A DNA stretch of 64,000 nt from Isoetes taiwanensis. Lineage: Eukaryota; Streptophyta; Lycopodiopsida; Isoetales; Isoetaceae. Of the stretch, positions 48,231 to 60,187 are shown piece by piece. The notes below the pieces were generated by a model. It was not told the DNA's origin. It was given only the letters and a program-made list of their open reading frames with translations, and searched no databases. A program made the translations under genes and the position numbers. Each line of letters opens with the position of its first letter. Positions within the stretch are counted from its first letter, which is position 1. The stretch is from the NCBI GenBank assembly GCA_021234155.1, contig JAJEKV010000012.1:5831789-5895788 (forward strand), in the 5' to 3' direction.

Positions 48231-49185
48231 TCAAAATGGAAGTTCTGTCCTGAGTCCTAAATCCTCGACCCATACATCGTGGTCATTATGCACTCTCATC
48301 CTTACGATAATATTCTCAACAATGGCAACAATCCAAAAAGGAGTGAAAATATGTAAAGAACCATCATTCTGCTTAAACGAATGCAACTCGGGCAAACACA
48401 AATTTCCAAGGCAAAACCCAATGACGAGGAATGGGAATAATTTGAGGCAGCGCCCAGCAGTGTTGTTTAAGTACCCGTACACTACGATTTTGTACTTATA
48501 GTACCTTGGGTAGTGTACAGTACGTCTTGTACCTTTAAAGTGTAGGGTCAATTTTTATTTTTTTTTATGAGCTTAAATCATATTCTCAAGACAATTTTAT
48601 GCCTCCCTAATGTCTAATGTCAATTTCAAGGCTTAAAAAACTCTAATTGTATGTTTCTAGCTCTTGTAGTGTTGTTCGACAAAGAGCAGGTAAAATTTTG
48701 TGCTTATATTTCTTTGCTTTAATACTAATTTCAATCCATTTACATGATTTTTTTATTGTGGGTTCTTATTTGACCAGCCAGATCTCTTAACCAACTCCTT
48801 ATAGTTCAGATCTTATAGAAAATCCTCAAAAAAGTCTAACTGCAAGTGCAAATTTGCAAAATTTACATAAAGAACTTTATATTTTTCCCGTACGTAAGGT
48901 ACTGCACGTATTATACATAAAACAGAACAGCACATGGTAAACGTACATAACGTACTAAAAAACTCTAAAGTACATAAAAGGTACAGTACCTTGGAAGACG
49001 TACTGTACAAGTACTGTACACTAAGTACGTGACAACACTGGCACCCAGGATGCTTATTTGCCTCAAATTTTGCCTCATATCTAACAGTGCTGAGAATATA
49101 TGGATGCACAAATGACGTGATCGACTTGCTAACCTCCCCCTTCAGATAGGCTTCAGATGGAAGATGGGAAGGCCTTATTAAACCA
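48231..49185 (-). pseudogene. Unrecognised coding exon interrupted by a hAT MITE
   Basis: Read on the minus strand, an exon beginning after an acceptor (acatcag) near 49185 encodes SYGLIRPSHLPSEAYLKGEV through YEAKFEANKHPG. It is then broken by a 583-bp element and resumes with LKLFPFLVIGFCLGNLCLPE through DLGLRTELPF and a stop at 48231. Removing the element and one copy of its target duplication gives one continuous frame of about 125 codons. It contains a hydrophobic segment (FPFLVIGFCLG) and a second one (FWIVAIVENIIV), so a membrane protein is possible. I do not recognise the family. Confidence 0.5.
48458..49040. mobile_element. hAT-type MITE, 583 bp
   Basis: The ends CAGTGTTGT and ACAACACTG form the start of longer imperfect inverted repeats (GTACNNGTACA-type). 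Flanks are GCGCCCAG (48450-48457) and GCACCCAG (49041-49048), an 8-bp duplication with one mismatch, as expected for hAT. The arms are rich in GTAC and TACGTA motifs. No transposase. Confidence 0.85.
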
Positions 49186-49199
49186 TAAGACACCTGATG

Positions 49200-50740
49200 T
49201 TCACCAAGTGTAATAACTGGTTCAAACTACAATAGCAATACCAATATGGCCATTTATTAAGATTTGTTGCCTCAATTCCTTGCCTACTTATTGTCCCACA
49301 ACCAAAATGTTACTATTATAATAGATCTTAAATGTCTACTGAGACCATAAAAGACCTTAATGTCCACTAAGAACATAGGGTTGGGAAAACAATTCATTTA
49401 CCAACATAAACTCGTTACCAACATTTACATTTTCTATTTCTACTATGCTTTATCTACCTCCCTTTTTTCAGGGATAGATCTTCATTGCGGGGACACAAAT
49501 GTGGAAAGAAATCGATTAATTTCAAGTCTAACTTTCAACAGGGAACGGGTCTGCGGTGACAATTGAAAGGGCACGCATTTTACTATTATCTCCATAATAA
49601 AGTGGATATGGTAATGTACCTGCATAATTATTGAGCCTTTGCCAATCAATCTACACCTTGATGTGCTATAGGTGATAAAGTAGTAATAACAATATGCCCT
49701 TTCAAAACATCCTAACCAGAAACAACAATTTCAAATGCTGTTAACTTTGCCCAAGGCTTGAGACAAATTGTATCAAAATGATTAAGTGTTTCGCCTAGAT
49801 AGAGATGGGAACTAATAAAGGATGTACACGGACTTCATACACAAAGGGCCAAAGTCGAGGCAACTGTATCCCAATTTTAAATTTCGTACGTCGACATTTA
49901 GTCTATCAAATTCTTACATACCATGTACACACATAATTCTTATTTTATATAACTCACACATACAACCGATGGAATAATATTCAAACTCAATGTACAACCA
50001 TGATTCAGTCATATACCTCATTAAATGAGAAAACCCCGCCAGCCTTAACAAAAGAATCAAAAATCTTAATTTCAACCTGAAATAGCAGGAATAATTTTAG
50101 ACAGGAAAAGTTTCAACACAATTTACCATAAAGTTAAATAATTTCGACACGCATTGTTTCATCAATGCACCGGCCCCCCTTGCTGATGATCCAGCACCCA
50201 TATTTACATGGATTCCCACGTTAAATTCTCACCTAAAAAGAGCCTCCAATGGGTTTTCATTCATTCACATTTACATATTAGTTAGAACTTAGAAAAATGC
50301 CGTTAAAAGGAGGTGAATTATAAAGGGGCAAGCCCAAGGAAAAGGTTTGCACTACATGTGTCATGTACATAGTACAAACTTTGTTATGGCAATAAACATC
50401 AACTGCGCCGTTTCTTTAGCCAATCTTCAGGAATCTAATTAGCTCAGTGGGATTGAACGTTCATGTAGATTAGGTGAATTATAAAGTTTATAGCTTGCAA
50501 ACATGTAAAAAACAAGCTTCAAGGGACATGATATTACATGATTACATATTGTATCTGAGCACGCAGGCCTGCAGCATTCTGTCTTGAAACGTCCTTGGGA
50601 TGAGATCTTGCAAGTGCCTCTCAAAGATCTGGATCACTATGATTCTCAAATGGATCCAAGTTGAATCAGCCAGTTCTTGGAGAATGAAAAAAGTCTAAGC
50701 CAACACCTTGCGGCAAGTAGAAAATATCCATTACCAGACA
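49200..50740. other. No gene recognised
   Basis: Only short frames. Sequence close to 50740 may be intron of the ABC-transporter remnant that follows on the minus strand. Confidence 0.4.
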
Positions 50741-50743
50741 TAT

Positions 50744-51050
50744 TTACAATACCACAGAAAAGAACTGGATTGTTTCAAGCCCGCTGTGCAGGTTATTTAG
50801 AGCAAATTTTGCAATGTCACAGCCATCAATAAGTATTTGGCCTGCTTCATCAATAAGTATTTGGCCTGCTTCAGGCACCACAACACGAATTAAAGTATTA
50901 AACAGGCTTGATTTCCCTGCACTGGGCAGACCAGCAACACCAAGTTTCTCATCATTTTACAGTTACTGAAAGACTATGAAGAACCAAGGGGAGTTCAGCC
51001 CCATAGCGCATGAACACATTCTTGAACTCAATATTTCCTGAGTGGGCAGA
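50744..51050 (-). pseudogene. ABCC-type (MRP) transporter fragment, second nucleotide-binding domain
   Basis: On the minus strand SGNIEFKNVFMRYGAELPLVLHSL leads, after a small frame break, to KLGVAGLPSAGKSSLFNTLIRVV. This is a Walker A where the usual GRTGAGKSS has become GLPSAGKSS, and it is followed by PEAGQILIDGCDIAKFAL. The octapeptide EAGQILID is duplicated by a 24-bp in-frame tandem repeat (50825-50848, 50849-50872). ABCC proteins move glutathione conjugates and anions into the vacuole. The signature motif and Walker B are missing, so this is one isolated exon region of a dead copy. Confidence 0.75.
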
Positions 51051-51059
51051 GCTTGAAAA

Positions 51060-53010
51060 TATACAAACTGAATATCAGTGAGCTTTAATTGCGTTAAACC
51101 CTTGCTCTACTTAACTAGCAAGCTGAAGGACTGCTGTCAACAAAGATGTTCTTCTGAGTCTATAGTTCAATAGCTTGCAAATAATAATCTACACTTTAGT
51201 GACATTCTGTGTAAATATTCACAGTGCTAATGATTTCAACGATAAACCTTTATACGAGTTTTACGAGTACAATAAAGAAGAATCAAAGACAATATCAAGA
51301 AAGGAAAAGTTCTGCTCCAAGTTTTACCCAGTGGGCAAGCTCAAATAACTTGAAACAATTATAGAAAAATGAAGGCAAACTGCTTTTTTTCCTAAATGCT
51401 GCAAAAAGAAACCAAAGGATTAGTCATCATGTCTTTATTATAGATGGACGATTCCCAATTTAGATCTACCACGGCAAACCAAAAGCTCTATTATTATGTT
51501 TACGATAATAATAACACATATCTACAAAGACTTGCCAAATGCTCTAAAGCAAGTACCTACAACATCAATATGCGAGTTAAATAGTTAAATCAATTAGATA
51601 GTAGAAATGGCCAAATTGCAACAGTATGATCAAAGCACAGATTAATCAAGCTATGGCAATGCAAAAGAGATGTTGGACTTTGTATCTGCAGATTAAAGTC
51701 CTGTAACACATACAATTCCTCAAACAGACATGTTTTAAATCCGACGGAACAAATCATTCTTGTTAGCAATAACAAATGCAACAAGAGCTCAAATAAAATA
51801 TAGCACGAGATTATCTGCAGAAAACATGCTACATTGCAAACATTTGATTTCAATACATTCACTTGGTGCAGTACTGCATCTTTTGTCTAGATTATATAAG
51901 AACTATTAAGCTCAACAAAGATAAAAAATGCATCTTGCACTGGTTGATCCTATCCATGATATTTGCAGCCAGAAGCTCCTCTAGATAGACATGCATATGC
52001 TTCTAACTCCTGAGCCACAACACAGAACTCATATCAACAAAGCTTATACTAAGACAATTGAATAAAAAAAAATAGATCAAAACACAAATTGAAGACCAAA
52101 AAAATACCCACATGTGAAAGAGCGTTGGAATTCTACTCTGATCAAAAGCTAAGCAACTTGCAGATCAGAAAAAACCCTTATCCCATACAGAGAACTCAAA
52201 AACATGTTAAGGAGCTATACTACCTTTAGGGAACTTGCCAAGGAACATGAAATGAACCTCGGCAAATAAAACCCAAAAAATCTAAGCATAGCTCTAATTT
52301 GACCTATCTGAACCAATGCTTGAAGTTCTGACGGCGAACTTAATCCAAGATTTTAGCATTGGTACTGCATAATTGCACTGCCAGCAGACATTCGAAATCA
52401 CGTGGTAAAGAAGAACACGAAAACTGGATGGATGGATAACACAAAATGGAACTAAGCGGGGAATAAATCCACCATTCTAGTCTGTGCAGAGAATAACTTA
52501 ACACCTGTAAATCTGGAGGCATAAAGTCATCACAACTACCTGCTCTAGTATACGAGTTCTGACACCAAACATTCTGGAAGAAGAAAAAAGTCACGCATCT
52601 ATTTACCACAAACTTAGTACCTGATTCCATGAATCTAAATCCTATCCAAATTCGTGACATTGATCAAAAATCACTAGCAATATCTTAAGCCCTTCCAGAT
52701 AAGTAAACAAAAACTCAAGCTGACTTTGCCATCAAATCCATATACCCGAGGGATCTGCAAAACAGATACACAAAAAATAATGAAGCTTCGAAATGGAACA
52801 ACACCCTAGAAAAAAAATGAAATGAAAGGTATACTTGCAAATCTCTTCAAATGCTTTACATGGCCTTTCCGAGTCAATGGCAATCACGGAAAGCCAATAG
52901 ATGGGAAGATGGGATGACCGCTTGGATTGCTAATGCAAAAAATAGACTGAAAAATAAGCCTAACACTTACCAAGCTGGGAGTATGAAAGCCCCAAAGATG
53001 AAGAACAGAG
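51060..53010. other. No gene recognised
   Basis: AT-rich DNA with unassigned short frames on the minus strand (51590-51862; 52340-52660). They have no motifs, and several possible splice sites but no coherent model. Confidence 0.4.
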
Positions 53011-53019
53011 TGCTTTTTG

Positions 53020-53370
53020 GCATCGTGCAAAGTTTGAATTTTTGGCATGGTGTATATCCACAAGCAAACGCTCCTCACATCAGCATTGAAGGTTTGGCAA
53101 ATTTGCACACAACTGTAGAAGCCGGTCGGTTCTTAAAGGCGCTGCACACACACAAAATACTTGCCATCCGCCCAAGATACCTCTCCCGGTTAGCCGGTTT
53201 CGAGCGGTTGCCCACCAACGTAAGTGACCAGAGCATTTGACCAATCATAAGTTTTTAGCGAGTCCACCAAAGATATCCTAGGGATATTCTAGCATATACC
53301 TAGGATATGCCAAAAGCCCACATAAACAAGGGGCAACCCAAAAAGCACCTTTTTTTAATTAATTATTTTT
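53020..53370. repeat. Second copy of the palindrome-bearing repeat family
   Basis: Shares ggttagccggt (about 53189), the near-palindrome around ctagcatatacctaggatat (53266-53312) and cccacataaacaaggggcaa with 41236-41530. It is followed by a T-rich tract. The palindrome here has more mismatches than the copy at 41451. Confidence 0.6.
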
Positions 53371-53556
53371 TTCCCAACCAAAACTTTGAAAAAAAATCAT
53401 TATTTGCAAATATAATAAAAATATAATAAGAGATTCTTGTTTCACTCTAGTAAAAAGACTTTTGTACCAAATTACACTTTTTTGAGATCGTACAAGTTTA
53501 TACTATTACTATATGCATGTTATTTCAACAAAAGTTCATTTCACGTTTTATTACGC

Positions 53557-53615
53557 CATGTAAGGGGCGAGGTGCAAGGCTGCGGCTCCAAGCTTTGCAC
53601 CTTGCCCCTTACATG
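53557..53615. other. Long hairpin: 24-bp stem, 11-nt loop
   Basis: CATGTAAGGGGCGAGGTGCA at the left is mirrored at the right, ending CCTTGCCCCTTACATG, with two mismatches over 24 pairs and the loop tgcggctccaa. It could be a tiny MITE or a small-RNA-like foldback. Too short for most plant miRNA precursors. Confidence 0.8.
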
Positions 53616-53624
53616 TAAAAACCC

Positions 53625-53810
53625 AAAACATTTTATATAATACGTGGACTTTACTGCAAGAAAAAAATGATTAATACAACAGCTACCGAAATGATTAATA
53701 TAATAGCTACCAAAACTTGGGGAACAAAGGCATTTTATAGAATACGCAATGGAATTTACCGAAGAAGAAAATGATTAATATAATAGCTACCAAAATTTGG
53801 GGACCTTGGC
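53625..53810. repeat. Short direct repeats (aaatgattaatataatagct)
   Basis: Three copies of the motif, each followed by acc(a/g)aaa-type sequence, with a larger ~105-bp period including ttatagaatacg. Confidence 0.75.
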
Positions 53811-54069
53811 CATGTCGTTGGAGATCATATATACCTTTTCTATTAGCGCAGGAAATTTTATCAAGACATTACCTTGTCTGATAAGAAGGTAAATGACAAG
53901 GATTTCATATTGCGGACATAGCATTGGCAAAAGAAAATTGAATGTCTTTTAGAGGTACAAAGACGCTTGTCAGCATAATCTAAATACAACACAGAGATCC
54001 AATAAACAGTAAGACACATATAGAAACTAATATAATTGTAAAACAATGAATGAGATAAAGCTTAACATA

Positions 54070-54405
54070 TATAAGGCAACAAATTGATTATACACATATG
54101 GGGCTGTGGAAGCCACCAGTAAATCTGAACACCATTTCCATGGACGTTGTCCAAGCACAAGAAGACCACCAGGATCTGCCATATCAATAGGACATTCAAG
54201 GTCATTTGCTGCCTTAAAATATACAGTTCCATGTAGCAAAGCTGCAGTCCTGCACACGGCTTAATCCCAACTTTGCCACGTATATATTCTTAGCTGCAGT
54301 AGGTTTTGTGACTAAAGCCAGGTCTATATCAATGCTCTTGCAACAATTTGTTTTGCTAAAAAAATAAAAACATATATGCCTCATTGCGTGCTATATCAAA
54401 GCAGC
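54070..54405 (-). pseudogene. Decayed duplicate of the Bin3-type methyltransferase gene
   Basis: The minus-strand sequence matches pieces of the intact gene at 55214-56041 in the same order: the segment near ccaggtctatatcaatgctc (SAM-binding region), LLHGTVYFKAANDLECP (compare LLHETIYFKTENYLESP), PGGLLVLGQRPWKW (compare PGGLLVLEPQPWKS) and the 3' flank acacatatggggctg. Deletions and frameshifts remove the rest. A tandem duplication followed by decay is the simplest reading. Confidence 0.8.
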
Positions 54406-54409
54406 TAAG

Positions 54410-55205
54410 GACATGAATATGCTCGTATAGCCAACCAGATATATCTTTTCTATCCTGTCTAATACCTTCACTCTTAGTTAGGAGAAAGGCTAATCATATT
54501 TACAAAATCTGCTAATACGATGCTAAATCATTGCCTTGTCAAAGCAATTTGAAACAATTTATACCCGAAACCACATTTTCAATTAGGGAAGGAAACTTCT
54601 AGACCTGGTATTATACATGATATGTTTCCTAATGAACAGTCGGATAAGCTTAAGCCATTAGATACTCACAAGACATGACGCAGAAATGCATCCCCCTTAC
54701 CAGCGCCTTATGCCTTGACTTACCCAATTTCCAAAACTTTGAAACAACCTAAGAGTGCACTGTAATCACCAAGTATTCTACCTATCACCTGTCAATAAAG
54801 CTGAGAAACATAGCACTGGCTGACAAACTGAAAAAGTCTTATTACATATTCATCAACTCAAATAAGTAGGTCCAAACCTATCAAATATTATGAACCAAAA
54901 GTACCTTTCCTTTGTCTCCTCTTCATGACCTCCAATTTTAATTGATTAAATTCTTTTAGATTATTCTGTTATATGGAGGCCACAGCTTTGGCAAAAAGGA
55001 CTAGATATTTCTTACAAGCACTCCTCCAGGACGGTATGCATCAGCAAGATTTAGACAAAAGGCGCCAAAATTTGCATAAAATAAATGCGATAAAACATAA
55101 AATGTGTGTGAAGGTTCTTTATCATGCTTTTTAGGTATAAAATTTCTTAGCTTGAACAAATGTCCTCGCCCATGCCCTAAGAATGCCGTCTCAAAGTTGT
55201 TGAAG
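54410..55205. other. No gene recognised; 3' flank of the methyltransferase gene
   Basis: AT-rich DNA between the pseudogene and the intact gene. No AATAAA is evident directly after the stop codon at 55214. No other feature is supported. Confidence 0.45.
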
Positions 55206-55213
55206 CAAATAGA

Positions 55214-56041
55214 TTAGGGCAATCTATACACGTATATGGGCCTGTTGAAGCCAGCAGTGGAATGTGCTGCAGAAGTGATCTCTTCGCATGAGACAAAGCC
55301 AACAGCATGAATCAAAATGTCAGAGAAGTTTTCAGGACGAAACATGGCTTCCCTAAAATTTCTCTTGGTTGTATCTGAAACACTACGCTTGCTTTGATAT
55401 GATTTCCATGGCTGTGGCTCAAGCACAAGAAGGCCACCAGGACGCAGCTCGTTTTTTATTTTACAAAAGAACTTTATTAGACCTTCATCTCCCCAGTTTA
55501 AATGAATCCATTTTGTGACACTCAAGCACAGAATAGTGTCATAAGTCCCAAAATTGGTAGGACTTTCAAGGTAATTTTCTGTCTTAAAATATATAGTTTC
55601 ATGTAGCAAATCTTCGGTCACAACATTACTCTGCACACAGCTTAATTCCATTTCTGAAAATTTTTCTGCTTTGCCATTTGTATAGGCTTCTAAAAGACTG
55701 ATTGATTCCTGCAAATTGTGACGAGCTTTAGCAATTAAAGCAGGGTCTATATCAACGCCCAACATGCTCTTACACCCAAATTTTTGTGCTAAGAAAATAG
55801 ACATATATCCTTCATTACAACCAATATCAAGGCAAACCCTATTTTCAATCCACTCTTTTCTGAAAAGCTGAAGGCGAGGGTCCTCAGGCAGGGAATGGCC
55901 AATACGATAACCATAATAGGAATGATAGTTACCATAAACATACTGTACCCTTTTGCGCTTCCGGTCTTTGGAGCTTCTGAATGCAACAGGCAGTTGGTGC
56001 AGAGGATCGGGCTGTTGCCTTTGCCCTTCAGTTTCCTCCAT
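55214..56041 (-). CDS. Bin3/MePCE-type RNA methyltransferase, intact single exon, 275 residues
   Basis: A SAM-dependent methyltransferase of the Bin3 family. MePCE methylates the gamma-phosphate of 7SK or U6-type RNA 5' ends, and plant relatives are annotated as probable RNA methyltransferases. The N-terminus is basic (KDRKRKR, residues 26-32), followed by the family signature YGNYHSYYGYRIG (36-48). Motif I CLDIGCNEGYMS (70-81) binds SAM, GVDIDPALI (95-103) contacts the ribose, and LCLSVTKWIHLNWGDEGLI (171-189) with RPGGLLVLEPQPWKSY (200-215) form the Bin3 C-terminal core. The length fits the compact plant members. The ATG at 56041 is the first in frame and lies just downstream of a TATA box and telo-box. 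No stops or frameshifts. Lack of introns is unusual enough to raise a retrocopy, but the promoter elements favour a working gene. Confidence 0.9.
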   Translation of the reverse strand: MEETEGQRQQPDPLHQLPVAFRSSKDRKRKRVQYVYGNYHSYYGYRIGHSLPEDPRLQLFRKEWIENRVCLDIGCNEGYMSIFLAQKFGCKSMLGVDIDPALIAKARHNLQESISLLEAYTNGKAEKFSEMELSCVQSNVVTEDLLHETIYFKTENYLESPTNFGTYDTILCLSVTKWIHLNWGDEGLIKFFCKIKNELRPGGLLVLEPQPWKSYQSKRSVSDTTKRNFREAMFRPENFSDILIHAVGFVSCEEITSAAHSTAGFNRPIYVYRLP

Positions 56042-56079
56042 ATTCTCTTTTTTGTCTTCAAATTTCTGCCTCCAAAGTT

Positions 56080-56130
56080 TTAGGGTTTCAATTTTTTTTA
56101 GGTGCGGGAATATTCTTTCTTAATTTATAG
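56080..56130 (-). promoter_or_regulatory. Core promoter of the Bin3-type gene: TATA box and telo-box
   Basis: On the minus strand CTATAAATTA (56130-56121) is a plausible TATA box. AAACCCTAA (56088-56080) is a plant telo-box, common just downstream of transcription starts of RNA-processing and translation genes. The start codon follows 39 bp later, implying a short 5' leader of about 50 nt. Confidence 0.65.
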
Positions 56131-56134
56131 AAAA

Positions 56135-57490
56135 TATTTCAGCAAGGGTATGTCATATGAATTATGTGCATATTCATGCCCTTAGCAACATCTTGCCTCC
56201 CTTTACGTAGATGACAGGTTAGCTATCCGAAATGGCTCCTTTGAACCTTTCAACATACTAGTTCACACTACGCAGATGACATGACAGGCTAGTTTTCTGG
56301 AATGGCTCCTAGCTGCAGGGATTATAGAAGGTGGGAGAAGATAAGAAACCGCTTATGCCTGTTGGGATTTCAGAGATATTGACATCAGGTAGTCCATGAA
56401 AGACTTGGGGCAATACAGGAATAGAGTACATAAGTATATATTACATTGGGTAGCGATCAATTCTAAACACAACCAATTCTAAACACAACGTAGCCTAGAG
56501 ATAGCCAACTATAGTGCTTAGTTCATGATATAATTCATCTTCATATTCTAGAGATTCCCCCTCTCTTCGTTATTTAAACTTTTGAAATACTCCCATCAAT
56601 TGAGTTGATGCCATCATAACAAGTTGGCCGGACTTGTTACATTATTTCTTTTCATTCGATTGGATTATTTTTTGGAGGTACTAGCTTTATACATGGTTAA
56701 CAATTATCCTCGTTATGATTCCTTCTTAGCAAGGTGATCAAGCTCACCAAGTGGTTTCATCACGTCGGATGTCCGCTAACAATTGTGATTTTCAATCGTG
56801 GATGATTAGCTCAATTCTTGGGGCGATACTTTGAACAAGGCATCTATCCGTAATTGCTTCACGATCCCATCATGGATGCTTTTATTCATAAACTTAGCCT
56901 ACTCGACTATATGACCCTATCCCTTTGAGTTGGGAGATTCATTTGGTGGTGGTGGACGAAAATCCCTTGTCTATAATCTTGAAAAATGCTGTTGATGAGG
57001 CATCAGAGGCCAAGACGAAGCACTTCAAAGAACTAGATTCTGCTAGTTGGAAGAGACCATACAATAGCAACGAAAGAGGAGAAAAGCGTACGAAAAAACC
57101 TTTCAAAGATGCTAGGAAGACAACCGACCAAGCAGTCAAAGAATTCATAACATCTTCATGATGTGGGAAGCATTGCTGTTTTATGTTCATTATGCCTTAG
57201 GATAAGAAGTTGATATTATTGTAGATGAACTAACTGGTAAGCATGTATCATGCTCGTCTTTCTTGTATATTTGGAAGGACAACCATTCAGAGATTGCCAT
57301 GGCCAAGTGCATAACTTTCTCCAACTGCAATACATATATCGTTATCAAAGACAAGCTGGCGAAAACACGTGATCGATTTGAAAGAAGAGAGTTAGCGTTG
57401 AAAAGGAAGGCTTGTATATTTGCACAACATGGGTGGTTGTGGGTGGTTGAAGGGCCTTGAACCATGTTGATCCCAAGGATGAAGAATAAA
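56135..57490. other. No firm gene; weak plus-strand frame 56925-57161
   Basis: A 78-codon Lys/Glu-rich frame (FKELDSASWKRPY..., RTKKPFKDARK) is unassigned and may be retroelement debris. A local duplication (gatgacaggttagc / gatgacatgacaggctag, then aatggctcct) lies at about 56212-56310. Confidence 0.35.
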
Positions 57491-57494
57491 CTTG

Positions 57495-57680
57495 TCTTTC
57501 ATCTAGAGTAAAATGTGTTTTGTTTGCTAGCTTCAAGTGACTAAAATGTGACTAGTTTGCTAGCTTAAAATGAGTAAAATTCGTCTTGCTAGCTTAAAGT
57601 TTATCAAAATGTATTATGCTTGCAAGCTTCAAGTTAATCAAAAATGGGTTATGCATACTAGCTTAAAATTCTCAAATTAG
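57495..57680. repeat. Degenerate ~45-bp tandem repeat (TTTGCTAGCTTAAAATGA)
   Basis: About five copies with CTAGCTTaaa(a/g)t cores separated by agtaaaat or tatcaaaatg. The composition is AT-rich. Confidence 0.7.
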
Positions 57681-57744
57681 CACGAATTTATCAAATTAAT
57701 GAATTGGTGCTTGATCGGTAGAATGTGGTACATAGGCTATACTA

Positions 57745-57845
57745 GACATGTTCAGGCCAGCTGGAATCGACAGGCCAACCATTTGACAACAGTATTGGGG
57801 TTCGCCAGGGATGCCCTCTATCTCCAACACTGTTTATAGGCTCCA
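57745..57845 (+). pseudogene. LINE reverse-transcriptase scrap
   Basis: About 30 codons read STGQPFDNSIGVRQGCPLSP followed by TLFIGS. The GVRQGCPLSP motif is the highly conserved domain 4 of LINE reverse transcriptase. Nothing recognisable flanks it, so this is a small isolated fragment. Confidence 0.8.
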
Positions 57846-57959
57846 TATAATAGGACAGATAAAAAGATTTTAAATGCAATATTGCGAGATGGGAAGAATT
57901 TACACAATTGACTCCTTTATGGATCAGATATGAAGTATTGGGATTAATAACCCAGAAAG

Positions 57960-60180
57960 TAGGGGAGGGTGTCCATTGGCTGCGCACTTAAGCGTAAAAC
58001 TTATATAGCAGCAAAATGAACACCTTTCAAACTACGTGGGCCACATGACAAAATGACCAACAAGATAGGACACATGGGAAGCTTTGTTGCATAACAAGAT
58101 GGCAATGCCAACTCATCTTATGAAGTGCCAAAGTGGTGGGGGTACTAGTACCACCAAGGCTAAGGTGGCAGCCATGTAGGCTACCAGGGTAGCCATTGAA
58201 GGCTGCAATACATATTTGTTAGGCAAGAACTTATTTTCTCTCTTGGTAATGAAGTCTATTTTCAAGTAACCTATTATGAGCTCAAAACACACTTTGTTTC
58301 TCCTGTGTACTCTGTAAAACATAAAATCTTAATATCAGTTATCTTTAGTTCAACAAAGAAAAACATCACTAATCTTGCCTCACTTATCCAAACAGTAAGC
58401 AATAATGTCCTTGACTTAACCTCATTCAATCACTGAATTTAGCATGTTAAAATACAATTTCAATAACATTTGTCATAAAGAACATGCATCATTCCACTAA
58501 TGCATTAAACTAAAGGTTTCTGAAACTAGCTAATTTACAATATAGCTACTATGTTTATGACTACCAGTACTTAACCATTCACATTCACTTACATTATAGC
58601 TACTATGGTTATGACTACCAATAGTTAATCATTCACATTCACATTCACTGAAATGAAAGTTTGGAGCAAAAATCTTGCATTGAGCAATTGAGTCTTGTGT
58701 TGTAGTTCAACATCTAGGAACATGTGATGAAAAACTCATTGTAGCACACATATCTGAAGAACGAATATGCAGTTGTGTGCACTGTCCAGCAAAGGAGAGA
58801 GTTCCATCAAGAACATTAGCACCTGACCTGGTGCATCAGGCCACAATCATAGCCGTGGACATTAAGAAATTGAGCATCAGAGTTGTGCAGCATTGGGGCT
58901 TGTCAGTCATTACCATAAACTAGATCACCACTCCATGCAAGACATTGCACAAACTTGAAATGATGTGTTAGCCAAGGTAACTGTGTGGCCATGGCAACTA
59001 AAAGCATCACTACAACCCTAACATTTGGTCCACAGCTGAAAACAACAGTAAATTGAAAAAAATCTACACATAGTTATATTGACGTGTGGTTTTTATTGGA
59101 TGTGTTGTAGTTTTTCTTAAAGAGCCATAGTTTTTTTAGTTTAAGAATGTGTTGTTTTTTAAGGAGGTGTAGTTTTTTTTTAAGAATGTGTTGTTTTCTC
59201 CGGCGGTATGGTTTTTTGAAGGGATGTTTTTTTTAAGTGGTCTTTTAAGGTAGTGTTTTTGTTTCTAGATGCGGTTTTTTATGGTTTTCTAAGAATCCAT
59301 GTATGAACAAGTTGTCCACATGCCATTACTGCCACAAAAGCTATATGCATGCTTGACACACTTCACTAGCATTTGACTTCATACATGTGTGTGCGAGAGC
59401 CTGTAGACAGTGAAACTTGAAGACATCCATTGCTTAAAGAACCAAAGATGGACACTAGTTTTGCATCATATAGACATTTCTTGAAGGACACTTGATCATC
59501 TAAGCATCTTGAACACTTGAAGTCAAAGGTTGAGGGCCCCAAGTTTGGAAGACCACTCGAAATTCAACGGTACTTTGCATGATTCAAGCTTTTGCCATGA
59601 TGTTACTTCTTAAGACACAATTTGCCATTTCACAAGGCTTTACTGCCATCATTCTACTCAAAAAAGTCATATCCTTATACATCATTTCCCCTCGTTTCAT
59701 ACACCATTGCTATTTATCGAGATCAATTTGAACTCGTTTTTCTCCATCATCCCAGTCCCAGATTAGGCCGAGTTTTTTCCAAATGTTCCTACAACTTTTC
59801 TTTGACAGTATTATCAAAAAATGTTCACTAAAACTCGAGATGTCATCATTTGAGTGTGCAGACCTTTGTTTGTTTCAGGGAGTGCACTGGCCAAATTCTC
59901 TTCCAAATTTGAACCCGATTTTCTCAAACATACCGGATTCAAATTGAGCCATTTCTTTCTCACATCTCACCGCAATGTTTCTCTTGTTGTTCCTCTAAAA
60001 ATCATTTGAAAAAGATCAGCATAGCTCAAGATATTTAGATCTGAGTGTAACTACCTCATTTTTCTTTAGGGATCCTAATGTAATTCATGAATTGATGCCA
60101 TGCGTTTTGCAAATTTTGCACAAAGGTTGGTTGCCTTAAGCAATCTAGAGGTTCTAACACACAATATCCATATCATACAT
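57960..60180. other. No gene recognised; small repeats
   Basis: Contains a two-copy ~56-bp duplication (atagctactatg, gttatgactaccaat) at about 58540-58650, and a T/G-rich low-complexity stretch with gtgttgtttttt and tgtagtttttttt at 59080-59285. No coding signal. Confidence 0.45.
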
Positions 60181-60187
60181 ACATCCT

